Below are positions 53,284 through 61,310 of a stretch of 64,000 nt of DNA, in pieces. The stretch is taken from contig NZ_JANUBZ010000018.1 of NCBI RefSeq assembly GCF_024808665.1, positions 1 through 64,000 of the forward strand, in the 5' to 3' direction. The translations under genes were made by a program, and so were the position numbers. The DNA is from Mucilaginibacter empetricola. Lineage in GTDB: Bacteria > Bacteroidota > Bacteroidia > Sphingobacteriales > Sphingobacteriaceae. The notes below the pieces were generated by a model, which worked only from the letters and a program-made list of their open reading frames with translations, was not told the DNA's origin and ran no database searches. Positions within the stretch are counted from its first letter, which is position 1; each line of letters begins with the position of its first letter.

Positions 53284-53416
53284 TCGTTGGTCGGGATTTA
53301 TAATCCACGACCAAATCATTGTGGATTTGTAATCCACGAAACGGAATTTTATATTTAGCAATGGGGATTGCAAATCCCCAATATTTTAGTCCGGGATTAT
53401 AAATCCGGACTAACGT
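53284..53416 (+). repeat. Full-length composite REP element, copy c
   Basis: All four modules are present in the standard order (TTGGTCGGGATTTATAATCC; GTGGATTTGTAATCCAC; GGGGATTGCAAATCCCC; AGTCCGG...CCGGACTAACGT). Confidence 0.82.
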
Positions 53417-53491
53417 AACACACACTCAACTATTACTGGTCGAGGTTTTCAACATCGTCCTAAAATGTATTAAGCTTGTAGCTTAACATAT

Positions 53492-53525
53492 AACAAAGCC
53501 CGACGCTCTATGGCCGGGCTTTGTT
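53492..53525 (-). terminator. Terminator of the NTF2-like gene
   Basis: AACAAAGCCCG (53492-53502) pairs perfectly with 53515-53525 directly after the stop of the following minus-strand gene. Confidence 0.7.
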
Positions 53526-53526
53526 A

Positions 53527-54003
53527 TTATTGCGCCTTATGATTACTGTTAAATAAATCTCTGAATATTTTCCAGCCATCTTTTGTGGCCCGCCATAATT
53601 TGAGGTATTTGCCATCATCGAGCAGCTTCCCATTAGGATCAAAAACCTGCCAGGTACCTTCTTCGGTAATATATCCTTTGCCATCTCCATAAACTTCGCC
53701 GGTTTGAAACTTAACGCCTTTTACTTGCCCTGCTGCAAAGGTGTCTCCAAAATCTTTCTCTAAAGCTTTTTTTCCGCAGATGGGCGGCATGTTTGGCGAA
53801 AGCAGACAGGCATCATCAGTATAAAGATTAACGATGGCGGTATCTTTTTGGGCAAATAAATCAAAATAAAGAATGTTGGTTTTTTCGATTGCTTTTTTTA
53901 CCGCTGTTAAGTTGGATGAGTTAGTGCTTTGAGCCGTGCTGTTGTTATAAACCAAAAAGAGGGCGATGCCTAAGATTGCGGTTATCAGTTTGTTTTGTTT
54001 CAT
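53527..54003 (-). CDS. Exported SnoaL/DUF4440-like (NTF2 fold) protein
   Basis: A signal peptide (residues 1-24, ending TAQS) precedes an NTF2-like cone: helix KAIEKTNILYFDLFAQKDTAIVNLYTDDACLLSPNMPPICGK, then strands with EVYGDGKGYITEEGTWQVFD and DGKYLKLWRATKDGWKIFRD. Such domains act as small binding pockets or hydrolases; the ligand is unknown. It follows the broken AraC gene on the same strand. Confidence 0.85.
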   Translation of the reverse strand: MKQNKLITAILGIALFLVYNNSTAQSTNSSNLTAVKKAIEKTNILYFDLFAQKDTAIVNLYTDDACLLSPNMPPICGKKALEKDFGDTFAAGQVKGVKFQTGEVYGDGKGYITEEGTWQVFDPNGKLLDDGKYLKLWRATKDGWKIFRDLFNSNHKAQ

Positions 54004-54079
54004 AAATTTTTTAATTGAATAAATAATGACAACAAAACTACCCGATGTAAAACCGGCAAAATTGTAAAAAACGGAACCG

Positions 54080-54889
54080 CTAATTTTTTAGGGCGACAAA
54101 AAGATCGGTTGAACTTTCGGGAGCGAACCGGGATGGTGCTACACCGGTGAAGAATTTAAAGTCCTTTATAAAATGCGACTGATCGAAGTACCCGCATTGA
54201 TGCGCGATAGTTGTGAGCGACGAGCTTTTGCCCGAAACCAGGTGAATGCTTTTTTGAAACCGCATTATTTTACTAAACAGGTTTGGGCTTAGCCCCGAAT
54301 AGGTTAAGAATATTTTCTGTAGATACCGGGATGAAACACCGTACCTGGCAGCTATGGAATTGATATTTTCAAAAAAATCATCCCTGCCCAAATCGTTCAT
54401 GATGCTGGTTACCAGTTTTAACCGGGTAAATTTATTTAGCGAGAGCCGGCGCAGTAAAAACGCATCTACCAAATCAACCCTTTGCTCCGGCGTTTTAGCT
54501 TCCTGCAATTTTGAATGTAGTATGGTGGTTGCTTTACCGCCAATGTCTTTAAAATCAATTACCTGGTCATTAAATTCTGCTACCCGTTCATTAAAAAAGC
54601 AAGCTGCGGTATGGGCAAAAAACCGGATGCCAAACATGGAATGCTTACCGAAAGAGGTAAAAGTAAAAGGATGAATGGTTTGTCCCCATAATTGGATATA
54701 GGGCTGGCGTATTAAATCACCATTTTTTAATTAATGCGGTCCATCGGCCCCTACATTAAACATCATTTCAATACAGCCCGATGCAAAAACAGTGTCCTCA
54801 GCGAAAACGGCGGTGTCTGTTTCGCACGTAAAATAACATTGTACGTGGTTTTTTAAAAATCCGGCCGGGGCAAATTCTTTATAATGCAT
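54080..54889 (-). pseudogene. AraC family regulator disrupted by an in-frame stop
   Basis: A continuous frame of 269 sense codons runs from the ATG at 54889 to 54080 except for TAA at codon 53 (54731-54733). The N-terminal part (MHYKEFAPAGFLKNHVQCYF...GCIEMMFNVGADGPH) matches the DUF6597-type domain of AraC regulators. The C-terminal part has two helix-turn-helix units (NSIAARYGVSSRYLQKIF; LTTIAHQCGYFDQSHFIKDFKFFTGVAPSRF). An ATG at 54637 could still produce a truncated 185-residue protein. Confidence 0.8.
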
Positions 54890-54942
54890 ACATCGCCAAT
54901 AACAACACCTAAGTTAGTATAAAGCATAGATATTTTTATTTG

Positions 54943-55003
54943 GTTGATCGGGGATTACAAATCCCCGATATTTTAGTCCGGGATTATAAATCCGGACTAA
55001 CGT
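54943..55003 (+). repeat. Composite REP element, right-half copy d
   Basis: GGGGATTACAAATCCCC, then TATTTTAGTCCGGG and ATCCGGACTAACGT. A decayed left module (GGATTTGTATTCTTCGAAACGGA) lies at 55059-55085 in the wrong order, so two copies may have been damaged here. Confidence 0.75.
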
Positions 55004-55153
55004 GGGCGTGGGATATCTGAAGAGATGTCTGGTTTTTTGTTTAAAGTGGGTGTAATTATGGATTTGTATTCTTCGAAACGGAATTTTATATTTAGTGAAC
55101 GGATTTGCTTTAACCAGAACTTCAAAAATTAGTCGCCTAAACAAACTACAGTT

Positions 55154-55600
55154 ATGATTAAAATATCGAAAGGTTATCTGTTCATATTGAGCCGTGTGGG
55201 TCCATTGGTTGTAATCTTTATACATATTGCAGTTATAAGTATATTAATAAAGATGGGGTTATGGACGGTTTGCTGTAGCTACGCTGCCTTTGCCCTGTTT
55301 CATTTTTTTACATTTACTATTTGGAAGCGCTTTCTTTTAAGCGACGTTTATGTAAACGGCGAATCTGACAAGGTGATCTTCAAAAAATTGACTGATACTG
55401 AGGAAACGTTTAACAGAAAACAAGTAATTAAATTATCCACTTATGCTGGGATAACCAAAGTTATCATATCCGCTGATAACAGGGAAATAAAGAAGTATTT
55501 TATGGCAAATGATGAGGATAGTATTAATTACTTAGCCAAGGGCGCGCAAAGCACGGAAGACAAACTGCCTGACCAGGAAAATATTTCTGACATAATTTAA
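55154..55600 (+). CDS. Small membrane protein of unknown function (148 aa)
   Basis: Two transmembrane helices (about residues 13-34 and 38-58) lead into a soluble beta-rich domain (LLSDVYVNGESDKVIFKKL...). An acidic tail follows. No family is recognised. It is isolated between repeat copies. Confidence 0.6.
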   Translation: MIKISKGYLFILSRVGPLVVIFIHIAVISILIKMGLWTVCCSYAAFALFHFFTFTIWKRFLLSDVYVNGESDKVIFKKLTDTEETFNRKQVIKLSTYAGITKVIISADNREIKKYFMANDEDSINYLAKGAQSTEDKLPDQENISDII

Positions 55601-55741
55601 TCTACCATACATCGGGTTTCCGTTGCAATATTCAACCAGGCGATTCGATAATAAAGCTGAAAAATGCGTTTACGGTAACACTTGTAAAAAAAAATGGAAA
55701 GAAACAGGTTTATTGCGGCGATTGATAAATAGTTCACTTAT

Positions 55742-55815
55742 GAATGGGGATTACAAATCCCCGGTATTTTAGTCCGGGATTATAAATCCGGACTAACGTT
55801 GACCCGGACTAACGT
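55742..55815 (+). repeat. Composite REP element, right-half copy e
   Basis: GGGGATTACAAATCCCC, AGTCCGGGATTATAAATCC and GGACTAACGTTG, with the last module duplicated (CCCGGACTAACGTTG). It lies upstream of the DeoR promoter. Confidence 0.75.
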
Positions 55816-55847
55816 TGATGTCTGAACAAGTATGGATTAATTATCTT

Positions 55848-55886
55848 ATTTGCAATATTATATATTTGCGTTATATTATTGCAAAT
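55848..55886. promoter_or_regulatory. Inverted repeat operator and promoter of the DeoR-type gene
   Basis: ATTTGCAATA (55848-55857) and TATTGCAAAT (55877-55886) are perfect inverted arms. Between them is a TATATTTG -7 box (55861-55868), and the right arm overlaps the ATG. It suggests autorepression. Confidence 0.58.
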
Positions 55887-56634
55887 GTTAAAGGAAGAGC
55901 GGTTTAATCATATCCTGATTAATTTAAAACAAAAGGGGAAAGTATTTTACGAGCCCCTGGCGAAGGATTTAAACGTTTCTGAAGATACTATCCGCAGGGA
56001 TATTGAGGCACTTTATAATAACGGACTGCTTTTAAAAGTACGGGGCGGTGCAATTTCCCAATCAAAAAACCCACTCACTTTCCAGGATAGATCCCATTAT
56101 TTTTCTGACGAAAAAGATATAATAGCTTTAAAAGCGCAACAATTGATCAGGAACGGGCAAACAGTTTTTATGGACGGCGGTACAACCGTTTGTGCCATAG
56201 CGTCACACCTGCCGGCTAATTCCAGCTTTAGATTAATCACCAATAATTTAGCCTTAGTACCCATTGTTTCGAAGTTTAAAGATATTGAGCTTATTGTACT
56301 GGGTGGTTTATACGATAGGAAAACGGAAGTTGCTACCGGCGGCCAAACGGCCGATGAGGTTGATAAATATGTTGCCGATCTCTATTTGATGGGAACCTGT
56401 GCCATTCACAAAGATTTTGGAATTACGGCGGTATTTCAACACGACGGGGAAGTGAAACAACGGATGCTAAAAAATTCAAATAAAACTTTCGCCTTGAGCA
56501 ATCATGCAAAATTAAATTTGAATGAATATTATAAGGTTTGCGATCTGCAGGATATAAACGGCTTAATTACGGACCTCCCTGCGGATGATACCAAACTCAA
56601 TCATTTTAGAAATTCAGGGATTCAACTGATTTGA
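55885..56634 (+). CDS. DeoR/GlpR family transcriptional regulator
   Basis: From the ATG at 55885 the protein (249 residues) opens with the DeoR winged helix (MLKEERFNHILINLKQKGKV...LNVSEDTIRRDIEALYNNGLLLKVRGGA). It continues with the sugar-phosphate sensor domain (MDGGTTVCAIASHL, DLYLMGTCAIH). Such repressors respond to phosphorylated sugars. The TTG six bases earlier is not needed as a start. Shared TTGCAA sites link it to the divergent DUF1080/MFS genes. Confidence 0.92.
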   Translation: MLKEERFNHILINLKQKGKVFYEPLAKDLNVSEDTIRRDIEALYNNGLLLKVRGGAISQSKNPLTFQDRSHYFSDEKDIIALKAQQLIRNGQTVFMDGGTTVCAIASHLPANSSFRLITNNLALVPIVSKFKDIELIVLGGLYDRKTEVATGGQTADEVDKYVADLYLMGTCAIHKDFGITAVFQHDGEVKQRMLKNSNKTFALSNHAKLNLNEYYKVCDLQDINGLITDLPADDTKLNHFRNSGIQLI

Positions 56635-56644
56635 AATACTGAAT

Positions 56645-56672
56645 AAAAAAGCGGACTCAACGTCCGCCTTTT
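56645..56672 (+). terminator. Terminator of the DeoR-type gene
   Basis: GCGGAC (56651-56656) and GTCCGC (56662-56667) around TCAAC, with A-run before and TTTT after. Confidence 0.8.
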
Positions 56673-56706
56673 ACCAACACATTTAACACTAACAAACCAA
56701 AATCTC

Positions 56707-57234
56707 TTATTCAACAACTATTTTACCTTGCATAGTCCCCCAATGGCCAGGGTAGCTGCAAATAAAATCATACACACCCGCTTGCGTAATAATGAATTCT
56801 ACCTCATCAGATTTTCCGGCAATAACCGGTTTGGTGTGAGCAATAATTGAAGCGGCAAATGCGGAAGGGATATATTGATCTTTTTCGGACATCCGCGCCT
56901 CATCGGCAAAGTTTGAAATGTCGGTACCTTTATTCAGGATAACAACATTATGCGACATCAGCACGCCTGCCTGGGAGCCAATATTTGTTAAGCGAAGTAT
57001 AGTTTTTTTACCGCTTTTGATCTTAAATAAATCTTTATCAAAATGCATATCATCATTAGCGTGCAAGCTGATTGTATCAGTGAAGGGCACTTTTTCAATT
57101 CCTGGGATGGACGTGGTGTCAATTTCGGTGGTTTTTGCAGTGGCCGAGGTGTCTTGTTGGCCCTGATTGTTGCCGGCTTGCCCGCAAGCAGTCAAAAAAA
57201 GAGAAATTGCCAATAGCTGTAGAATTCTTTTCAT
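56707..57234 (-). CDS. Azurin/plastocyanin-like cupredoxin lipoprotein
   Basis: A lipoprotein signal (lipobox LTAC, Cys17) is followed by a short low-complexity linker and a cupredoxin domain. The copper ligands are visible as H95 (MSHNVV), C159, H164 and M168 in CSYPGHWGTM. It is a type-1 blue-copper electron carrier of the azurin/auracyanin type, anchored to the envelope. It is downstream of the DUF1080 gene on the same strand and could feed electrons from a sugar oxidation. Confidence 0.9.
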   Translation of the reverse strand: MKRILQLLAISLFLTACGQAGNNQGQQDTSATAKTTEIDTTSIPGIEKVPFTDTISLHANDDMHFDKDLFKIKSGKKTILRLTNIGSQAGVLMSHNVVILNKGTDISNFADEARMSEKDQYIPSAFAASIIAHTKPVIAGKSDEVEFIITQAGVYDFICSYPGHWGTMQGKIVVE

Positions 57235-57252
57235 GCTTTAATACCAATAATT

Positions 57253-57987
57253 TTATAACTCCTTAATCTTAATATCCCTGAATGCGACTCCGCTTGTCCA
57301 GTCCTGCAATGCAATATGTCCCTTCACCGCAGCGGCATACGATGGATACTTACTCATGGAGCTGGCCGCTACTGCTTTTTTCCATTCGTCACTTTTAAAA
57401 TCGGCGGTAACGGTCTGTACGCCATTTAGCCAAAAGGTGACTTTACCATCCTTTTGCACAATACGCGAGTGGTTCCACTCACCTGAGTTTGGCATAGTTT
57501 TACTTGTATCCGGAATTACGCCGAAAATTGAAGCTGCTTTATGAGATAGGTTTTTAAGATAATCGGGCTCCACGTTTCTATCATCAAGCAGCTGGTATTC
57601 GGGGCCTGTGGCGAAAGTAGCTCCAAACTCCGGGCGCTCTTGCACGTTGATAAATAAACCACTGTTACCTGCTTTTGAAATCTTCCAGTCAAAGCGCAGG
57701 TCGTAATTTTCATACTCTTTGTCTGTTACTAAATCGCCGTGTTTAACATTTTTTGTATGCGGATTGCAAATGAGTTTACCGCTATCTGCCGACCATGCTG
57801 AAAGCATATTGCCTTTGTTAAAAACATGCCATCCGTTCATCGTATCTCCGTCAAAAAGCAAAGCCCAGCCTTCGCTTTTTTCCTGGTCCGAAAGTACATT
57901 GTGCTGCTCCTGGTTTGAACAGGCGCTAAAAAGCACAACACATACAAGTGTAATACATAAGTTAATTCGGGTTGATTTAGCTATCAT
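57253..57987 (-). CDS. DUF1080 lipoprotein (3-keto-disaccharide hydrolase-like)
   Basis: A lipobox (LFSAC, Cys23) precedes a DUF1080 domain (EGWALLFDGDTMNGWHVFNKG, then AGNSGLFINVQ). It is the second DUF1080 protein in the window after that at 29664. Some members cleave 3-keto-glycosides outside the inner membrane. It heads a two-gene operon with the cupredoxin and diverges from the MFS gene across TTGCAA sites. Confidence 0.9.
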   Translation of the reverse strand: MIAKSTRINLCITLVCVVLFSACSNQEQHNVLSDQEKSEGWALLFDGDTMNGWHVFNKGNMLSAWSADSGKLICNPHTKNVKHGDLVTDKEYENYDLRFDWKISKAGNSGLFINVQERPEFGATFATGPEYQLLDDRNVEPDYLKNLSHKAASIFGVIPDTSKTMPNSGEWNHSRIVQKDGKVTFWLNGVQTVTADFKSDEWKKAVAASSMSKYPSYAAAVKGHIALQDWTSGVAFRDIKIKEL

Positions 57988-58033
57988 GCTATTTAGGGTT
58001 AATTGGAAGATGAAAATAATTTAGATAAATATA

Positions 58034-58067
58034 TTGCAACATTGTGCATATTTGCAAATAATTGCAA
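58034..58067. promoter_or_regulatory. Three TTGCAA operator-like sites in the divergent promoter
   Basis: TTGCAA at 58034-58039, 58052-58057 (within the palindrome ATTTGCAAAT) and 58062-58067. These are the same half-sites as in the DeoR operator at 55848-55886. Confidence 0.5.
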
Positions 58068-58073
58068 TAAAAT

Positions 58074-59255
58074 ATGGTTGTTTCTGCTGATATTAATTTA
58101 GAAAGATCTAAAAAGGCCACTCAGGCAATTTTTTTGGTTTGCGGCCTGGGGATTTCAAGCTGGGCCATTATGGTGCCTTACGCCAAATACAGACTGGGGC
58201 TTAATGATGAGCGTTTAGGGCTGCTCCTGCTGCTATTGGGTGCAGGTGCAATAACCATGATGCCTGTAACAGGTGTGTTAATTCATAAATTCGGAAGCAG
58301 GATAGTAATTTTAGTTTCATCATTTGTTGTGGTTTTAACATTGCCATTGTTGCTGATTATGAATTCAGTAGCAGGCATGGGGGTTATCCTGTTCCTGTTT
58401 GGTTCTGCAATAGGCACGGTTGATGTCGCCATGAACGCCCATGGTGTGCAAGTGCAAAATTTATACGGCAAACCCATTATGTCATCGCTGCATGGTCTTT
58501 TTAGTGTTGGAGGGCTTTTGGGTTCATTGGGCCTTGGGTTTTTGATAAAAACCGGCTTATCGCCACTTGTGGCCGCAGTAAGTATATCAGCATTATTGTT
58601 TTTAATTATCATTACCCAATACCATTTTCTCATTAAAGGGGCTTATGAAAAAGAAGTTATTAAAAATTTCAGCATAGTAAATAACAGTCCATCAGGCAAC
58701 AAATTTTCCTGGCTCAAAATGAGCATTATCTATTTGGGGCTTTTATGCTTCGCTGTGTTTTTATCGGAAGGAGCGATGTTAGATTGGAGCGCATTGTTTT
58801 TAAAGGAAGACCGGGGTGTTAACGTTGCACTAGCAGGAATTGGCTATGCAGCTTTTTCGATAGCTATGGCCACGATGCGCTTAGTGGGCGACAAAATTGT
58901 TAGCCGGTTTAACAGCAAAAATGTGGTTGTATATGGCAGCCTTGTAGCCGCATCCGGTTTGTTCCTCGCAGTGTTTACGCCATGGATAATCACGTCATTA
59001 CTTGGCTTTATTTTACTCGGTATTGGAGCAGCTAACATTGTGCCCGTATTTTTTAGCGAGGGCGGGAGATTGAAAGATGTTCCGTCATCAGTTGCTGTCC
59101 CGGCAATTTCAACGTTTGGGTATGCCGGCCAGTTGGTTGGGCCTGCCACGTTAGGTTTCATCGCTCATCACACTTCACTGCCAACTGCATTTGGGTTTAT
59201 CGCTTTTCTTTTGCTATTGGTTGGCCTGTCATTCAGCTTAAAAAAATCAAGTTAA
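58074..59255 (+). CDS. MFS transporter (sugar-type)
   Basis: A 393-residue major-facilitator protein with about 12 TM segments. GLGISSWAIMVPYAKYRLGLNDERLGLLLLLLGAGAI and the GVLIHKFGSR loop are typical of the YfcJ/FucP-like group. It is divergent from DUF1080 and shares its operator region, so it probably takes up the sugar or keto-sugar released by that enzyme. Confidence 0.88.
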   Translation: MVVSADINLERSKKATQAIFLVCGLGISSWAIMVPYAKYRLGLNDERLGLLLLLLGAGAITMMPVTGVLIHKFGSRIVILVSSFVVVLTLPLLLIMNSVAGMGVILFLFGSAIGTVDVAMNAHGVQVQNLYGKPIMSSLHGLFSVGGLLGSLGLGFLIKTGLSPLVAAVSISALLFLIIITQYHFLIKGAYEKEVIKNFSIVNNSPSGNKFSWLKMSIIYLGLLCFAVFLSEGAMLDWSALFLKEDRGVNVALAGIGYAAFSIAMATMRLVGDKIVSRFNSKNVVVYGSLVAASGLFLAVFTPWIITSLLGFILLGIGAANIVPVFFSEGGRLKDVPSSVAVPAISTFGYAGQLVGPATLGFIAHHTSLPTAFGFIAFLLLLVGLSFSLKKSS

Positions 59256-59456
59256 CAGGTCTTCATAGTTAATGATAACTCCTGCTGCCACCAGCGGGGC
59301 GTACGCGACAGATTTTATCTTTTTTTTCCTTCAATTTAAGATCAACAAATTTTGTAATATTTTAATTATTAGTATTTTAGCTCTGCCTTTGGCGAAAACC
59401 TTATACAACTTAACCTAAACCAGTTTTTAGAAAATATAGCTTAAACTAAACTTATC

Positions 59457-60473
59457 ATGGAACAAAATCACAACACAGACGACATCCGTCAGCAACCGTC
59501 GTTCATCCCGGCAGGATGGATAGGTGGTTTTTCTGAACATCCGCCTGGACAAACCTATCCAAACGAAGCACTTCTTTCATCATTGCCTTTTGAAGGAAAT
59601 TTGAGTCACCTTACCAGCATTACCCGTATGTTACGGGCCCGTTGGCCCGAATTTAGCTGGGAGACAACGCCGGGCGACCCTAAAACAAGAATGTTCCAAA
59701 TGTTTGCACCAGATATATCCAGACTTGGATATGATGATACCGGAAAAGTTTGGGCCATTATATGCCCACAGCAAGGTGTTTATTTTGAAAGGCTGGGCGC
59801 TACCTTAAATATTGAAGTTACCGTTACCGGAAACCGGGGATGGATTAACGAAAATGCAGATACAAACGAAAAATTTGCCGCAGATATAACCATTAAACCC
59901 ACCATTTGGTTTAGTCCGGATAGTACCGCAGGTTGGTTTTGGCAACAGCTGGTAAAATTGGACAACCAGTGGGCCAACAAGCTGCCGCTCAGCAAAGTTA
60001 AAGGTATCAGGATAAATGCAACGGATGAGGACGGCCTTGATTATCTTCAGGTGCGGATGGGCGAACGCCCGAATTATCCTTTTCCTGACCGGGCCAAACA
60101 CTGGCGCGACTATGCATGGACCGTAGCGAATTTAGCTGTGAAGATAGGAAAGATAGATAGCGTTGATTCAAAAGTTGATGAGTTTAACAGCTGGGTGATG
60201 GAGCTTTTCAACATAGGATCGGGCAATTTGCTACAGGAAAACAATATTTTGACCTGGAACCTTTGGGCCGGTTCGCCCGAGTTGGTAAATCAGGAGGAGT
60301 GGGCTGCTCACGCCGAATACTGGCGATACTCTATTGATGTAAACCACCGCCCGCCCGAAGGCGAAGGAAGCGGCATAGCCGACTTTAACGGCAATCCATT
60401 TAGCGTTAGTGACTTTTATTGGGGAATAAAAGTCAGCGAATTTATTGCATGGATAGCTAAGGAACTGTTGTAG
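59457..60473 (+). CDS. Unknown protein (338 aa)
   Basis: It has no signal peptide or TM segment. Aromatic-rich (GWIGGFSEHPPGQTYPNE, ARWPEFSWETTPGDPKT, TIWFSPDSTAGWFWQQL, YWRYSIDVNHRPPEGEGSG) and beta-rich, it resembles no family I recognise. A cytoplasmic or type-VI/contact-system role cannot be excluded but has no support here. The gap before it (59256-59456) is AT-rich without features. Confidence 0.65.
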   Translation: MEQNHNTDDIRQQPSFIPAGWIGGFSEHPPGQTYPNEALLSSLPFEGNLSHLTSITRMLRARWPEFSWETTPGDPKTRMFQMFAPDISRLGYDDTGKVWAIICPQQGVYFERLGATLNIEVTVTGNRGWINENADTNEKFAADITIKPTIWFSPDSTAGWFWQQLVKLDNQWANKLPLSKVKGIRINATDEDGLDYLQVRMGERPNYPFPDRAKHWRDYAWTVANLAVKIGKIDSVDSKVDEFNSWVMELFNIGSGNLLQENNILTWNLWAGSPELVNQEEWAAHAEYWRYSIDVNHRPPEGEGSGIADFNGNPFSVSDFYWGIKVSEFIAWIAKELL

Positions 60474-60540
60474 GGGAATAATATAATCATTCTTACTGCT
60501 CGCAGTGCGGCAAGCGAAGCTTGTTGCACTGTTCAATACG

Positions 60541-60597
60541 TTGGTTGGGATTTATAATCCCGACCCAATATTTGTGGATTTGTAATCCACGAAACGT
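60541..60597 (+). repeat. Composite REP element, left half directly upstream of the RAYT gene
   Basis: TTGGTTGGGATTTATAATCCCGACC then GTGGATTTGTAATCCAC and GAAACG, i.e. the first two modules of the full repeat, ending 11 bases before the transposase ATG. Confidence 0.82.
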
Positions 60598-60608
60598 AAA
60601 TTTTAATT

Positions 60609-61163
60609 ATGGGTTTTAAATATACCATTACTACAAACGAAAAGTATTTTTTAACGATAACCGTTGTTGATTGGATTGATGTTTTTACAAGGAAGGAATT
60701 AAGCGAAGTAATAGTGAACTCCTTAAGATATTGCCAGCAGGTAAAGGGTCTTCAAATTTTTGCGTGGTGTTTAATGCCCAGCCATTTGCATTTGGTGGTA
60801 TCTGTTGATGAAAAGACAGACCATACACTTTCTGACGTAATGCGTGATTTTAAAAAGTATACATCTAAACAGATTGTAAAAACGATAAATGAAATTGCTG
60901 AAAGCAGGAGGGAATGGCTTTTAATCCATTTTGAATATGCAGGAAAATACAATCCTAAAATAAAAGATTACAAATTTTGGCAGGATGGATTACATCCAAT
61001 TGAATTAACCAGCGGGAAGTTTATTGATCAGAAAATTAACTATATCCACCAAAACCCAGTAGAAGCCGGTATTGTTTACAGCGCCGAAGACTATGTTTTA
61101 AGTTCTGCTGCTGAATATGCCGGGGAGCATACCGGGTTATTGGATGTGATTGTGTTGGATTAA
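60609..61163 (+). CDS. REP-associated tyrosine transposase (RAYT)
   Basis: A Y1 single-strand transposase of the IS200/IS605-like superfamily that acts on palindromic DNA. The HuH motif is H59-L-H61 in PSHLHLVVSVD, preceded by FAWCLMP; the nucleophile is Y145 in KINYIHQNPVEAG, and WQDGLHPIEL lies between. Its 184-residue length suits the group. Half-repeats lie directly on both sides, left modules upstream and right modules downstream, making it the probable mobiliser of the composite REPs. Confidence 0.92.
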   Translation: MGFKYTITTNEKYFLTITVVDWIDVFTRKELSEVIVNSLRYCQQVKGLQIFAWCLMPSHLHLVVSVDEKTDHTLSDVMRDFKKYTSKQIVKTINEIAESRREWLLIHFEYAGKYNPKIKDYKFWQDGLHPIELTSGKFIDQKINYIHQNPVEAGIVYSAEDYVLSSAAEYAGEHTGLLDVIVLD

Positions 61164-61176
61164 TTTGCTTTGTGCT

Positions 61177-61231
61177 ATGGGATTACAAATCCCCACTATT
61201 TTAGTCCGGGATTATAAATCCGGACTAACGT
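61177..61231 (+). repeat. Composite REP element, right half directly downstream of the RAYT gene
   Basis: GGGATTACAAATCCCC, then TATTTTAGTCCGGG and CCGGACTAACGT; the last two modules, 14 bases after the stop. Confidence 0.82.
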
Positions 61232-61264
61232 AGGAGGACTTGAGCTTCACTCTTTTTAGAACTT

Positions 61265-61294
61265 GTTGGTCGGGATTTATAATCCTCGACCAAC
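61265..61294 (+). repeat. Composite REP element, single left module
   Basis: GTTGGTCGGGATTTATAATC pairs with the following CTCGACCAAC as a hairpin between the RAYT unit and the convergent acyltransferase. Confidence 0.7.
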
Positions 61295-61310
61295 AAAGAT
61301 CTTAAAGTGT

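Noticed and set aside
57719..58024. Antisense open frame over DUF1080
   Set aside because: A shadow of the well-supported DUF1080 lipoprotein gene.
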